DNA of 64,000 nt from contig JAWOHN010000044.1 of assembly GCA_046485135.1 (NCBI GenBank), positions 1 to 64,000 on the forward strand, in the 5' to 3' direction. The DNA is from CAZAQS01 sp046485135. GTDB lineage: Bacteria > Chloroflexota > Anaerolineae > Anaerolineales > UBA4823. This document shows, in pieces, positions 35,001 to 42,796 of this stretch. The position numbers and the translations under genes were made by a program. Every line of letters starts with the position of its first letter. Positions within the stretch are counted from its first letter, which is position 1. The notes beneath the pieces were generated by a model. That model made no database searches, was not told the origin of the DNA, and was given only the letters and a program-made list of their open reading frames with translations.

Positions 35001-35642
35001 ATTGCCAGTTTCAACCTTTCCCGCTGGAGGTGTACTCGCAACCGGACGGGTAGGCCGGCTCTGCGGTCTGACTGGTTGCGTGTCTGCTAGATTGAGCTCG
35101 ATCGGCCTTGATGAGACCGGCTCAGATGGCGGTGTAGATTCTCCTGCAGAGGAACCCTTTTCCCCTGCCCCTTGTTCCTGGTCACTTTCCGAAGGCGTTA
35201 AGATCATTTGCGAAGAAAGGCTGACAAACTCAACTGGACCAGACTCAGAAACTGGCGATTCTGTAGAAGACTCCCCAGCAGAATCTGCAACCACTTCTTC
35301 ATCAGACCCTTCTGCCCGATCTTCTTGATCTCGAGTGATTTCTTCCTCAGGTTGGTCTGAAGGCAACCCCCCCTGATTTTCCGATACCAGCGGTTCATCC
35401 GAATCAGGGGCATCGGCTTGCTCAAGATCGTCAGAATCTGAATGAGCAGATGCTTCGTCTGGCTCAGGATCGCCGGAGACAGCTAAAGTATGATCTTCTA
35501 CTGGTTCAGATGTACTGGAGGGAGCCTCAGCTTGGTTTTCATCCCCAGATTGACGTTTTTGCTCTTCTTCAGACTGTAACAGCAGGCGGCGAAAACGAGC
35601 GGTTGCATTTTCTTCTGGGGATGTATCTGGCAGATCCGTCAT
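32013..35642 (-). CDS. Class A penicillin-binding protein (bifunctional peptidoglycan synthase)
   Basis: A 1209-residue peptidoglycan glycosyltransferase/transpeptidase. Residues 1-275 form a long, disordered, cytoplasmic Glu/Asp/Ser/Pro-rich region that turns Arg/Pro-rich near the membrane. One membrane helix (about 280-306) is followed by the GT51 domain with catalytic Glu373 (ATEDKEF) and the GASTITQQL motif, then the transpeptidase with Ser665 (GSAIKPL), SYN, and KTGTT. A C-terminal beta-like domain follows, and a Thr-Pro repeat tail of about 55 residues (about 1150-1209) ends the protein. It polymerises and crosslinks the cell wall outside the membrane. The N-terminal acidic region is much longer than in typical PBP1A and may be a cytoplasmic regulatory or docking segment. 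Confidence 0.93.
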   Translation of the reverse strand: MTDLPDTSPEENATARFRRLLLQSEEEQKRQSGDENQAEAPSSTSEPVEDHTLAVSGDPEPDEASAHSDSDDLEQADAPDSDEPLVSENQGGLPSDQPEEEITRDQEDRAEGSDEEVVADSAGESSTESPVSESGPVEFVSLSSQMILTPSESDQEQGAGEKGSSAGESTPPSEPVSSRPIELNLADTQPVRPQSRPTRPVASTPPAGKVETGNRSEPLPQRVSETDMDATRVTPAAYSTAPRARQPVVPPTKPPPVARSSRPASPAVAPKRTVNWRQGLGCLLRMTLMGLFVLVVVSLLGGSFLLYQYYTIAATLPSVDDLRQRAAQFETTRILDRNGNVLYEILDPNAGRRTYVTLDKISPYLVAATIATEDKEFYSHPGFDPMAIARGLVQNFMGGDIVSGASTITQQLSRNLLFTPEERTERTYTRKAREAILAAEVTRRYSKDQILELYLNENYYGNMAYGVQAAAETYFGTTADKLTLGQAAFLAGLPQAPAVYDVYNNRDVTLNRQQQVLRLTMEASQAQGCIYVSNNPQRICVGPEEALAAFNEIVGYEFKSPDIEIRYPHWVNYVRSLLEAQYDSQTIYRSGFTVYTTLDPGLQDLAEQIVQRQVNALAENNASSGALVAVRPKTGEVLAMVGSADFYSEKDGQVNMAISPRQPGSAIKPLTYTAAFEKGWTPATLIWDVPTEFPPSGNVNDPSAPYVPVNYDGRFHGPVTVRSALANSYNIPAVKTLQFVGIYDNPDLPGEDGLVAFARRLGISTLTRDVYGLSLTLGGGELSLLEFTGAYAVYANGGTRLPSYAISRILDYNGNIIYDYQPPVGDQVVRPEHAYLISSILSDSEARTPMFGANSVLNLPFQAAAKTGTTNDFRDNWTLGYTPDLAVGVWVGNPDYTPMVNTTGLTGAAPIWAEFMQNAVQSITGGNPTPFFRPAGIIDRVICSVSGTEPSEWCPSQRSEIFAAGQPPLPSSEDLWKRVVFDTWTGLRASAACGELTREEFALNVSDPWAIKWIRETSEGRAWAERAGFEEAILFVPSRECTAEDPRPHLEIHYPPEDQVITSNPIDIMARVDATANFDYYRLNYGLGRDPVQWVGLAQSNNPARTSETIYSWDVHDLPAGEVTLHLIMYSTQNTYAEIFRRINLQVPTPTPTPTLTPTETPTPTATFTPTLTPTQTLTPTVTSTPTATSAPPSVTPSPTETLTATDSP

Positions 35643-35684
35643 TCAACCTTCCTTACAACCAGCGGAGAAGAAACTTGTGCATTA

Positions 35685-36164
35685 CTAGGATACACTGGCA
35701 TTGCTCAACACCAAAACCGTCCATTCTCCCTTCATCACGGGTTCATTATCCTGATTCTGTAATTCAATCACAATAAGAATTGAACCTGCTCCGATGCGAG
35801 GCAGCGCTTTGGTTTCCTTTACTTTCATCTCCACATGGACACTATCACCGATAAATACTGGTTTGATAAATTTCCATTCATTGATCTCTCTAAATGCAAG
35901 TACTGTGCCTTCTAAAATCCCTGTGCGCATGGCCAAACCAGAAGCGATGGATAATCCAAGCAAGCCATGGGCAACACGCTGACCGTAGGGAGTGTTTTTA
36001 CTGAACTCGGCGTCTGTATGGATTTGATTGTAATCTCCCGAAAGCCCTGCAAAGGCAACGATATCGCTCTCGGTAATCGTCCTGCCGCTGGTGACAATAT
36101 GCTGCCCAACCTCAAATTCCTCAAAGTACAAACCGCGCCTTTGGGTGAATTTATCTGGATTCAT
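35685..36164 (-). CDS. MaoC-like (R)-hydratase / hot-dog dehydratase
   Basis: A 159-residue single hot-dog domain protein. The hydratase motif is present: AFAGLSGDYNQIHTDAEFS with the catalytic Asp and His, followed by YGQRVAHGLLGLSI. Family members hydrate enoyl-CoA to (R)-3-hydroxyacyl-CoA or dehydrate related acyl-CoAs. A GGGAG site precedes the ATG. It is a single gene downstream of the antiporter/PII-like pair, with a hairpin between them. The exact substrate cannot be told. Confidence 0.88.
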   Translation of the reverse strand: MNPDKFTQRRGLYFEEFEVGQHIVTSGRTITESDIVAFAGLSGDYNQIHTDAEFSKNTPYGQRVAHGLLGLSIASGLAMRTGILEGTVLAFREINEWKFIKPVFIGDSVHVEMKVKETKALPRIGAGSILIVIELQNQDNEPVMKGEWTVLVLSNASVS

Positions 36165-36190
36165 AGAACAACTCCCTGAATATCAATAAG

Positions 36191-36230
36191 TTTTAAAGGG
36201 CAGCCAACATGGGTATCTACCCACGAGCCC
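36191..36230 (-). terminator. Palindromic hairpin, possible terminator after the PII-like gene
   Basis: TGGGTA-TC-TACCCA (36210-36223) is a perfect palindromic stem, enclosed by GGGC (36198-36201) and GCCC (36227-36230). On the minus strand it is followed by TTTAAAA. It fits a weak terminator of the antiporter/PII-like operon, or an operator for the MaoC gene. Confidence 0.4.
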
Positions 36231-36259
36231 AAGTCTTTTCATTGTAGCATAAATAAGGC

Positions 36260-36622
36260 CTATAAAGCCTGCTTCTGCAAGCCATAAGCCCTTACCACAG
36301 GTATTACCACCAGAAGACCTGTATCTGGTTGAGACAAGTCCCCGATAACATCCTGAGTAGCCGCAACCATTTGGTCCACCATCTCTTCACCCTTGACCAG
36401 CGAAAACAGGGTGCGGCTGAATTCCTCTTCATGGTTGAGCAGCGCTTCAAGGCTGGGTATCAAAGGTAAATCATCTCTCAAACCGGAGCGATTTTTATTG
36501 CGTACTCGGCCGAGCCCACTGCTATGCAGGATGGTGATCCCCGATACACCAACCTGCTCCCATGCATCTAATAACTCTGGGACTTTCTCTGGGTTATGAA
36601 GAACAAATATGATGAGATACAT
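36260..36622 (-). CDS. PII-like regulatory protein
   Basis: A 120-residue protein with the ferredoxin-like pattern of PII-like proteins: an N-terminal strand MYLIIFVLHNPEKVPELLDAWEQVGVSGITIL, a Gly/Arg-rich loop segment, then LFSLVKGEEMVDQMVAATQDVIGD and a final strand TGLLVVIPVVRAYGL. It lacks the uridylylated-Tyr T-loop of classical GlnB. It lies 11 bp after the antiporter gene, so the pair is almost certainly an operon. PII-like proteins next to transporters often bind nucleotides and gate the transporter; I infer that here. Confidence 0.72.
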   Translation of the reverse strand: MYLIIFVLHNPEKVPELLDAWEQVGVSGITILHSSGLGRVRNKNRSGLRDDLPLIPSLEALLNHEEEFSRTLFSLVKGEEMVDQMVAATQDVIGDLSQPDTGLLVVIPVVRAYGLQKQAL

Positions 36623-36633
36623 TTTGATCTCTC

Positions 36634-37851
36634 CTAATCTGATAAGGATGAATGGATCACTTTTGAGGATTTCGTCTTGGAAAACAGGAAACGCAACAGC
36701 AGCGGAGTAATGATGGTACTGATGATCACCATACCAATGACTGCAGAAAATTCATTGGCAGTCATAAGCCCTTCATTTAGCCCCACCGATGCAAGGATCA
36801 AGCCCACCTCACCCCTGGAGACCATACCTGCGCCTAATTGGGCTGATTCAAGCCAGGAAAATCCAGCCAGCCGAGCTCCCAGACCAGCGCCGAATAACTT
36901 GCCCAGTACTGCAGCTGCCAAAATTGCAAATAATAGCCACACTGCCCCTGCGCCTAATTCACGCACATTTACCGCCAGACCGATATTAACGAAAAAAATA
37001 GGCACAAAGAAGCTGTAAGCGAGAGCGCTAATCCCCCTTTCCAGACGTTCCTTCTCAGGGCTGCGAGAGAACATCAACCCGGCTAAGAAAGAGCCGGTGA
37101 TGGCGGCCATTCCACCCAAAAGCTCGGCTGCAAAGCCATATAAGAACATAACAACCAGCGCCAGAGTGATAATTCCCTGGCTGATGGGCAAAGGGGAAAT
37201 CAGCCTGACCAAGCGAGGCAGGCCATAGGAACCGAAGAGAATGGATAAAACAAGAAATGCTGCCATTCTGGCCAAGATCCATAGGACCTCAATTAATCCA
37301 CTGCCCCCTACCTGTAAAGCAAGGAAAGAGGAGAGCAAAAGGATCACCAGGATATCATCAAAGACCGCTGCTCCCAACAAGCCCAGACCAACCCGGCTCC
37401 GCAACGCTTTCAACTCAATCAGGGTCTGCGCGGAGATACTCACACTGGTTGCACCTAAAGCTAAACCCAGGAAAAGCGCATGGCTGGTTTGAAAGCCAAA
37501 AGCCATCCCTACCCCCCAACCCAAACCAATCGGCAATAGCACCCCCAAAACACCAGCAAAGGCAGATACTTTGCTGTTACGAGCCAGCTCAGACAGGTGT
37601 AACTCGAGTCCGGCAACAAACATCAAGAGCAATACCCCGATTTCTGCCAGACTTTCGATAATCCATTCGATATTGGGATTATCAAAAATGGGCAGGTGCA
37701 GAATGTTGAGCAAAGATGGCCCAAGCAACAAGCCCACCAATAATTCTCCTAGCACTGAGGGTTGCCGGAAGGACGAACTTACAAAGCCTCCCAGCTTTGC
37801 TAATACGAGAATGATTGAAAGGAAAAGGAGTAGTTGGAGGAAGGGGGTCAT
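36634..37851 (-). CDS. CPA2-type cation:proton antiporter (Kef/Nap-like)
   Basis: A 405-residue protein with about 12 membrane helices and no cytoplasmic TrkA-N domain. Typical CPA2 features are LGELLVGLLLGPSLL, GVLLLMFVAGLEL, the ALGATSVSISAQTL segment and GAAVFDDILVILLLS with the ion-binding Asp pair. It exchanges K+ or Na+ for protons across the membrane. It is the first gene of an operon with the PII-like protein. Its promoter carries a perfect 9+3+9 palindrome at the expected transcription start. Confidence 0.9.
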   Translation of the reverse strand: MTPFLQLLLFLSIILVLAKLGGFVSSSFRQPSVLGELLVGLLLGPSLLNILHLPIFDNPNIEWIIESLAEIGVLLLMFVAGLELHLSELARNSKVSAFAGVLGVLLPIGLGWGVGMAFGFQTSHALFLGLALGATSVSISAQTLIELKALRSRVGLGLLGAAVFDDILVILLLSSFLALQVGGSGLIEVLWILARMAAFLVLSILFGSYGLPRLVRLISPLPISQGIITLALVVMFLYGFAAELLGGMAAITGSFLAGLMFSRSPEKERLERGISALAYSFFVPIFFVNIGLAVNVRELGAGAVWLLFAILAAAVLGKLFGAGLGARLAGFSWLESAQLGAGMVSRGEVGLILASVGLNEGLMTANEFSAVIGMVIISTIITPLLLRFLFSKTKSSKVIHSSLSD

Positions 37852-37868
37852 AGCTTGGAATTCTCGAT

Positions 37869-37901
37869 GAATTGGGCCCAGCCCAATTCCTGATTATATC
37901 A
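37869..37901 (-). promoter_or_regulatory. Extended -10 promoter with overlapping operator-like palindrome (antiporter operon)
   Basis: On the minus strand TGATATAAT (37893-37901) is an extended -10. Immediately downstream, at the expected transcription start, lie perfect 9-bp inverted arms GAATTGGGC and GCCCAATTC (37869-37877 and 37881-37889) around 3 bp. Placement over the start site fits a repressor operator; it could instead form a 5' RNA hairpin. Confidence 0.55.
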
Positions 37902-37997
37902 TCGCCCTGTGGCAAGAAAATTTTAGTATGGCTTCAGGTGTTACTAGAGGAGATTACAAATTTACGGGTGCAAGCACGCATACACATACAAGCACCC

Positions 37998-38026
37998 TTT
38001 ACCAGAAGGCTGGTATCCCTTACAAT
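37998..38026 (+). promoter_or_regulatory. Leaderless-type promoter of the glycosidase gene
   Basis: TTTACC (37998-38003), a 17-bp spacer and TACAAT (38021-38026) stand 6 nt before ATG 38033, which has no ribosome-binding site. This pattern fits a leaderless mRNA and decides for ATG 38033 over the longer frame from 37928. Confidence 0.5.
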
Positions 38027-38032
38027 TTATAT

Positions 38033-40426
38033 ATGCGTGAATGGAATCTGAAAGCAGGCGATCCCCTTTCTCTGACCCTGTCTGCAGACGCTCGGCTCAG
38101 CCAAACGGATTATTGCAATGATCAGATATGGGAATTATCGTTAGAGGGCGGGGAACCGGTCGCTCTGGCTTTCCAAACGACCTTTGGCTTGCGCGCCCGT
38201 AGCCTGCGGTTATTTCCCCGCTTTGGGGAAAATGGCGTCCATGTCATTGACCCAACTGATTTTTCAACAGCGCCTGTCATCCGCAAATTCTATCCGAATT
38301 TCCTTTCTGTTTCCTTTTCGCCTTTTCCGAACCTGGAAGTCAATGCCGAATTCTGGATTCCCCATTCGCAAGCCACAGCAGGGCGCCTGCGGGTCATCAA
38401 TCATAGCCCAGACAAACGCTCTGTTCAGATAAATTGGGTATCTATTTTGATGACGGCTGGCGAAGGAGAGCGGATGGGACCCATGGAGTTTGACAATGTT
38501 CATGTCTTGGGTGGCAGCACCGGCGATCTAGCCCCGGTCATGTTTATGACCGGAGGACCTCAAGCCGGCACGTCTCCTTATCCTGCACTGACCCAGATTC
38601 TTGAGCTTGATCCTAATAAAGAATACATCCTAACATGGACACTGGCTGGGATGTCTGATGCGCGCGCATCCTTCGATCTGGCCCGAAATATTGCCAGCAG
38701 GAACTGGGAAGCCGAATTCGCCCGAATAGAATTGCTTAACAGCAGGGATATTGAAATTTATACAGGTGACCCAGACTGGGATGCTGCTTTCTCATTTTCG
38801 CAAAAAGTAGCTTTCGGGCTATTCATGCGAGAGACTGCACACCTTGAATTTCCATCCTTCGTGCTAACCCGCCAGCCTGATCAGGGCTTCTCACTCCGAG
38901 GTAATGGGGTAGATTATAACTACACCTGGAATGGGCATACCCCATTAGATGTCTATTACATGTGTAGCTTCTTACTGCCGGCCGCTCCTGACTTGGCCAA
39001 AGGTTTGCTGCGCAATTTTACCAACACAACAGCAGAGGATGGATTTATTGATTGGAAGCCGGGGTTGGGTGGACAACGCAGCCAACTCCTGGCAACTCCT
39101 CTATTGGCAAGCCTGGCCTGGCGGATTTATCAATCGACCAAAGATCTAGCATTCCTCAAAGCTGTTTACACACCATTGTTGGAATTTACCCGCTTATGGT
39201 TTACAGAAAAACATGACCGGGATGGCGACGGGATTCCAGAATGGGACCATGCCATGCAAGCCGGATTTGACGATCATCCCTTGTTTTCTCCCTGGTTGGA
39301 TTGGTCGCAAGGTGCAGAAATTAGTACGGCAGAAAGTCCCGGGTTATGCGCTTTTCTGTACAGCGAATGCCAGGCGTTGAGCCGGGTCGCACGAGAATTA
39401 GAAATGCCAGAAGCTATACCTGGATTGGAAGCATTAGCTGACAACCTGAGAACAGCGGTTGAAATCTCTTGGGACCCAGCCATTTCCAATTACCGCTATT
39501 GGGATCGCGACTCTCATTACTGCACCAGAGGTGTAACGATTGGCGAGCGTTTGGGACCGGGTGAAATATCTATTGACCGTGCCTTTGACCATCCCGTCCG
39601 CCTCCTTCTTCGTCTCCACCTTATTGGTGAGGCAACCCGCCCTATCCGGGTTTTTATCCATGGGACTACCCACACTGGTCAGCATGTTATTGAGCCAATC
39701 CCATACAGCAGTTGGCGCTGGCATTTACGAAATGGAACCGCTACCGGAGAACGGACATATACCCATGTGGAGCGAATTCTTGTTGAAGGGCTGGAAGAAA
39801 CAGATCAGGTCAAGGCCAGGAATGTGGCCTATACAGGAGAGGATCACAGCCTGCTACTGCCCTTATGGGCAGGAATTCCGGCTAAGGAGCGGGTTCAGGA
39901 TCTGGTAGAAAAGTCAATTACCAATCCCAACCGATTTTGGCGCCGTTTTGGAATTCCAGCCACTCATGATATTCCTGCAGGCTTGGTTAAGGAGGCGGTT
40001 TTCTCGAACCAAATTCACCTGCCCTGGAATCTGCTATTAGGAGAAGGCTTGCTTGCTTATGGATTCCAAAAAGAGGCTACTGAGCTGCTTACAGGCTTGA
40101 TGAAAGCCATCCTGCAAACCCTTAAACGAGATCGATCCTTCCGCAAGTATTATGATCCAGAAACAGGGCTTGGAACGGGAGACCCAAATTCACTGGATGG
40201 CCTTGCGCCAGTGAGCCTCTTTTTAGGATGTTTGGGAGTGGACCTGGTATCTCCAAAAACGGTGTTTTTGCGCGGAATCAATCCTTTTCCATGGCCTGTT
40301 ACGGTAAAATATCGAGGGTTAACTGTGCTACGCCAACTCGATAAAACCACAATCATCTTTCCAAATGGTAAAACAATCACGGTTAGTGACCCATCGCCTT
40401 GTATCATCTCTTTAGAGAACAATTGA
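38033..40426 (+). CDS. Putative (alpha/alpha)6-barrel glycoside hydrolase (GH63/six-hairpin-like)
   Basis: A 797-residue cytoplasmic protein without signal peptide. The N-terminal 240 residues look like a beta-sandwich (REWNLKAGDPLSLTL ... LQTTFGLRARSLRLFPR type). From about 260 a helical repeat region carries features of six-hairpin glycosidases: 'FSLRGNGVDYNYTWNGHTPLDVYYM', a Trp-rich run, DRDGDGIPEWDH and QGAEISTAESPGL. The closest assignment I can make is the GH63/mannosylglycerate-hydrolase-like group; substrate unknown. The start is chosen at 38033 because of the promoter; an in-frame ATG at 37928 would add 35 residues of unusual composition. Codon use resembles that of the neighbours. 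Confidence 0.65.
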   Translation: MREWNLKAGDPLSLTLSADARLSQTDYCNDQIWELSLEGGEPVALAFQTTFGLRARSLRLFPRFGENGVHVIDPTDFSTAPVIRKFYPNFLSVSFSPFPNLEVNAEFWIPHSQATAGRLRVINHSPDKRSVQINWVSILMTAGEGERMGPMEFDNVHVLGGSTGDLAPVMFMTGGPQAGTSPYPALTQILELDPNKEYILTWTLAGMSDARASFDLARNIASRNWEAEFARIELLNSRDIEIYTGDPDWDAAFSFSQKVAFGLFMRETAHLEFPSFVLTRQPDQGFSLRGNGVDYNYTWNGHTPLDVYYMCSFLLPAAPDLAKGLLRNFTNTTAEDGFIDWKPGLGGQRSQLLATPLLASLAWRIYQSTKDLAFLKAVYTPLLEFTRLWFTEKHDRDGDGIPEWDHAMQAGFDDHPLFSPWLDWSQGAEISTAESPGLCAFLYSECQALSRVARELEMPEAIPGLEALADNLRTAVEISWDPAISNYRYWDRDSHYCTRGVTIGERLGPGEISIDRAFDHPVRLLLRLHLIGEATRPIRVFIHGTTHTGQHVIEPIPYSSWRWHLRNGTATGERTYTHVERILVEGLEETDQVKARNVAYTGEDHSLLLPLWAGIPAKERVQDLVEKSITNPNRFWRRFGIPATHDIPAGLVKEAVFSNQIHLPWNLLLGEGLLAYGFQKEATELLTGLMKAILQTLKRDRSFRKYYDPETGLGTGDPNSLDGLAPVSLFLGCLGVDLVSPKTVFLRGINPFPWPVTVKYRGLTVLRQLDKTTIIFPNGKTITVSDPSPCIISLENN

Positions 40427-40450
40427 TGTAGACCAACCAGGGTGAGACAT

Positions 40451-40801
40451 ATGAAAACAAACGATTCGCATCCAGCTGTCAACCGAATTATGACTGCCGT
40501 AGTGCAGGAGCAGGATGTTGAAAGCGCCATCAACGCTCTACTGCAAGCCGGTGTATCGGTTACGCACCTAGCCAGTACGGGTGGGTTTTTAGGACGGCGT
40601 AATTCCACACTTATGATCGGCTTGAACGAAAAGCAAATCGAAGAAGCCGTTGGCGCGCTTACGAAAAGCTGCCGGCGACGGGTTGAGTATGTCGCCACAC
40701 CATTAGAAGGATCCCCTCTGCCATTTCCTTCTCCTACACCCATCACAGTCGGTGGAGCAACGATCTTTACTTTAGAGGTTGATCGTTATATTGAGCTTTA
40801 A
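40451..40801 (+). CDS. Cyclic-di-AMP receptor-like protein (DarA/PstA type), copy 1
   Basis: A 116-residue PII-like protein. The family motif THLASTGGFLGRRNSTLMIGL corresponds to the T-x-GGF-L-R-G-x-TTL signature of c-di-AMP receptor proteins. It has an insert (about residues 75-100, Pro-rich) before the last strand TIFTLEVDRYIEL. ATG 40451 follows a GGGTGA site; a GTG at 40442 is possible. Known family members bind c-di-AMP and change partner proteins; partners are unknown here. A second copy follows 52 bp later. Compared with copy 2, the glycine after the loop Arg is replaced by Arg-Asn. Confidence 0.83.
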   Translation: MKTNDSHPAVNRIMTAVVQEQDVESAINALLQAGVSVTHLASTGGFLGRRNSTLMIGLNEKQIEEAVGALTKSCRRRVEYVATPLEGSPLPFPSPTPITVGGATIFTLEVDRYIEL

Positions 40802-40853
40802 CTATGAAATTTTTACCAAAACGCCAACTGCATCAGCAAAGGAGGGACAGCTC

Positions 40854-41120
40854 ATGAAATTGATCGTTGCCATTCTCAGAGATGAAGACAGCGAGAGGAT
40901 ATCTCATGCTCTGGTGATAGCCGAATTCAGGGTTACGCAAATTGCTTCTACGGGTGGGTTTTTACGGCGCGGTTCAACGACCCTTATGATCGGTGTAGAT
41001 GAGGAAAAGCTGGAGCATGCCATTCAAATTATCAAGGACAATACCTCCTCGCCTGCTGACGGCGCCCAAAGAAAAGCCACATTATTTGTTCTCAATATTG
41101 TTAACTTTATTCAAATCTGA
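40854..41120 (+). CDS. Cyclic-di-AMP receptor-like protein (DarA/PstA type), copy 2
   Basis: An 88-residue short version of the same fold, starting MKLIVAILRDEDSERISHAL, with the motif TQIASTGGFLRRGSTTLMIGV and final strand ATLFVLNIVNFIQI. A strong AAAGGAGGG site precedes ATG 40854; the longer frame upstream (from 40779) overlaps copy 1 and is not used. It matches the canonical c-di-AMP receptor signature better than copy 1. Tandem, unequal copies suggest a heteromeric trimer or different sensing ranges. Confidence 0.85.
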   Translation: MKLIVAILRDEDSERISHALVIAEFRVTQIASTGGFLRRGSTTLMIGVDEEKLEHAIQIIKDNTSSPADGAQRKATLFVLNIVNFIQI

Positions 41121-41217
41121 GAGATGTGTTCAAAATCATTAAGTGGCGGCGATAACCCTGATCAACAATATATTATTGGGTATTTTCGGATAAAGCTACC
41201 TATGCAGGGAGGAGAAT

Positions 41218-42195
41218 ATGGACCCAGATACCGCAGATCTTCGTATGTTCAGCGGACGTTCGCACCCTGAATTAGCTGAAGAGATCGCTGCTTATATCGG
41301 AATCCCATTAGAAAAAACCAATTTTGCCCGTTTTAGCAACGATAATTTGTTCATTCAACTCGGCGCCAGCGTCCGGGGGCGCAAAGTGCTGGTTCTTCAA
41401 TCCCTGATCCCTCCGGTCAGCGAGCATATTTTAGAATTGCTGATGATGCTGGACATAGCCCGTAGTGCAGCCGCATCAGAAGTACACGCCATCATTCCAT
41501 ATTTTTCTTATGCCCGTTCGGACAAAAAGAATGCTCCGCGTATATCCATCACTGCCCGTCTAATTGCAGACTTGCTTCAGACAGCAGGTGCAACTCAGGT
41601 TGTAACCATGACACTCCATTCACCCCAGGTCCACGGTTTTTTCAGCGTTCCCACAGATCCACTGACTGCTCGAGGCCTTTTTGTGAATCATTTTGTACAA
41701 CAGGAACTTAATCCAAAGGATACCATTGTGGTTGCCCCAGATTATGGACGGGCAGGCTCAGCCTCACGCCTGGCTGCCCAATTGGGTCTTACTGCAATCT
41801 CTGCCGAGAAGAAAAGAATTTCTGATACAGAAGTGTTGATCGGGGAATTGATCGGCAAACAGGTGGCAGGCTTCAGACGCGCCCTGATCTACGATGATGA
41901 GATAGCCACCGGAGGATCAGTTGTAAACCTTTGCGGACACCTTGTAGAGAATGGGGTTAAGGAGATCTCGTTAATTTGCACCCACGGGCTTTTCATTGGT
42001 AAATCCTTGGAACGTATTGCAGCAATCCCCCAGGTGACAGAAATCGTAACGACGAACACCGTTCCAATCCCACCCGAAAAACGTCCGCCAAACATGGTTG
42101 TGCTTTCAGTTGGACCAATTTTTGCCGAAGCTATCCGGCGCAATATCAGCCACCAATCAATTGGTGATTTATTTGCATTTTGGGATGATCGCTAA
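41218..42195 (+). CDS. prs: Ribose-phosphate pyrophosphokinase (PRPP synthetase)
   Basis: A 325-residue enzyme that makes phosphoribosyl pyrophosphate from ribose 5-phosphate and ATP, for purines, pyrimidines, His and Trp. It has the N-terminal FSGRSHPELAEEIA, RFSNDNLFIQL, the flexible-loop region PYFSYARSDKKNAPRISITARL, TLHSPQVHGFFSVPTDPLTA and VVAPDYGRAGSASRLA. The PRPP-binding loop reads DDEIATGGS rather than the usual DDxxDTAGT, so it is somewhat divergent. A GGGAGGAG site precedes the ATG. Confidence 0.92.
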   Translation: MDPDTADLRMFSGRSHPELAEEIAAYIGIPLEKTNFARFSNDNLFIQLGASVRGRKVLVLQSLIPPVSEHILELLMMLDIARSAAASEVHAIIPYFSYARSDKKNAPRISITARLIADLLQTAGATQVVTMTLHSPQVHGFFSVPTDPLTARGLFVNHFVQQELNPKDTIVVAPDYGRAGSASRLAAQLGLTAISAEKKRISDTEVLIGELIGKQVAGFRRALIYDDEIATGGSVVNLCGHLVENGVKEISLICTHGLFIGKSLERIAAIPQVTEIVTTNTVPIPPEKRPPNMVVLSVGPIFAEAIRRNISHQSIGDLFAFWDDR

Positions 42196-42223
42196 AGGCT
42201 CTTCAGGTGTTATCTAGAAAATC

Positions 42224-42796
42224 TCACTCGTGAAAATCCTCTACCTGATAAACCCACGCATCCAGTTTTTTTCGTCGCCAGGTTTCTGGCGGCAAACCCA
42301 TCTTTTGGCACAATAAATTCAAGAAAATGATTGGGTCATCAATCTTTTGCCACACCTGGGGTAAAAAGGTCGCCCGGCGGATTCCGTCACGCAGGATAAC
42401 CCCGTCGATATATGGCCTCACCAGGGCTGCCAGGTCTTCGCATTTCTCATACTTAACAGGTTGTGGTGAAGTCAGCCGTGAAATCTCAATTGAAATATCA
42501 GGAAGCTCTTCTAGCGTGATCGGAGGAAAGCGGTAATCATTCAACGCAGCAGCAATGGCATGTTCACGCACATCTTCTACCAGCGGTTGGTATGCTTCCA
42601 AGGCCCCTATGCAGCCTCGTAGCTCTCCTTTTCGTTTGAGGGTGACAAACGTTGCGCCTGGCTGTCCCAAAAGCACAGATAGCGTTTCAAGTTCAAGCGG
42701 TGCAAGCGCCTTACCAGATACACCATCTTCAAGAGCTTGACGTGCTAGCTTGAGCAATATTGCCCGTTCTTCCTGAGAGAGAAGATCTGGACTCAT
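42224..42796 (-). CDS. AMMECR1-domain protein (AmmeMemoRadiSam system protein A type)
   Basis: A 190-residue protein with the AMMECR1 fold. It has the invariant ELRGCIGALEAYQPLVEDV motif, RFPPITLEELPDISIEISRLT, GVILRDGIRRATFLPQVW and ETWRRKKLDAWVYQVEDF. Family members occur beside Memo and radical-SAM genes (protein B and activating protein) in a system of uncertain function; no partner is in this window. The promoter on the minus strand is probably GGTTAA/TTTATA (see 42797-43150). Confidence 0.9.
   Translation of the reverse strand: MSPDLLSQEERAILLKLARQALEDGVSGKALAPLELETLSVLLGQPGATFVTLKRKGELRGCIGALEAYQPLVEDVREHAIAAALNDYRFPPITLEELPDISIEISRLTSPQPVKYEKCEDLAALVRPYIDGVILRDGIRRATFLPQVWQKIDDPIIFLNLLCQKMGLPPETWRRKKLDAWVYQVEDFHE

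Noticed and set aside
34786..35328. 180-residue plus-strand frame opposite the acidic region of the penicillin-binding protein
   Set aside because: Low-complexity antisense frame with no ribosome-binding site; the minus-strand gene has intact PBP motifs.
40150..40746. 198-residue minus-strand frame over the glycosidase end and the first c-di-AMP receptor-like gene
   Set aside because: It spans two genes supported by motifs and a ribosome-binding site; it shows no domain of its own.
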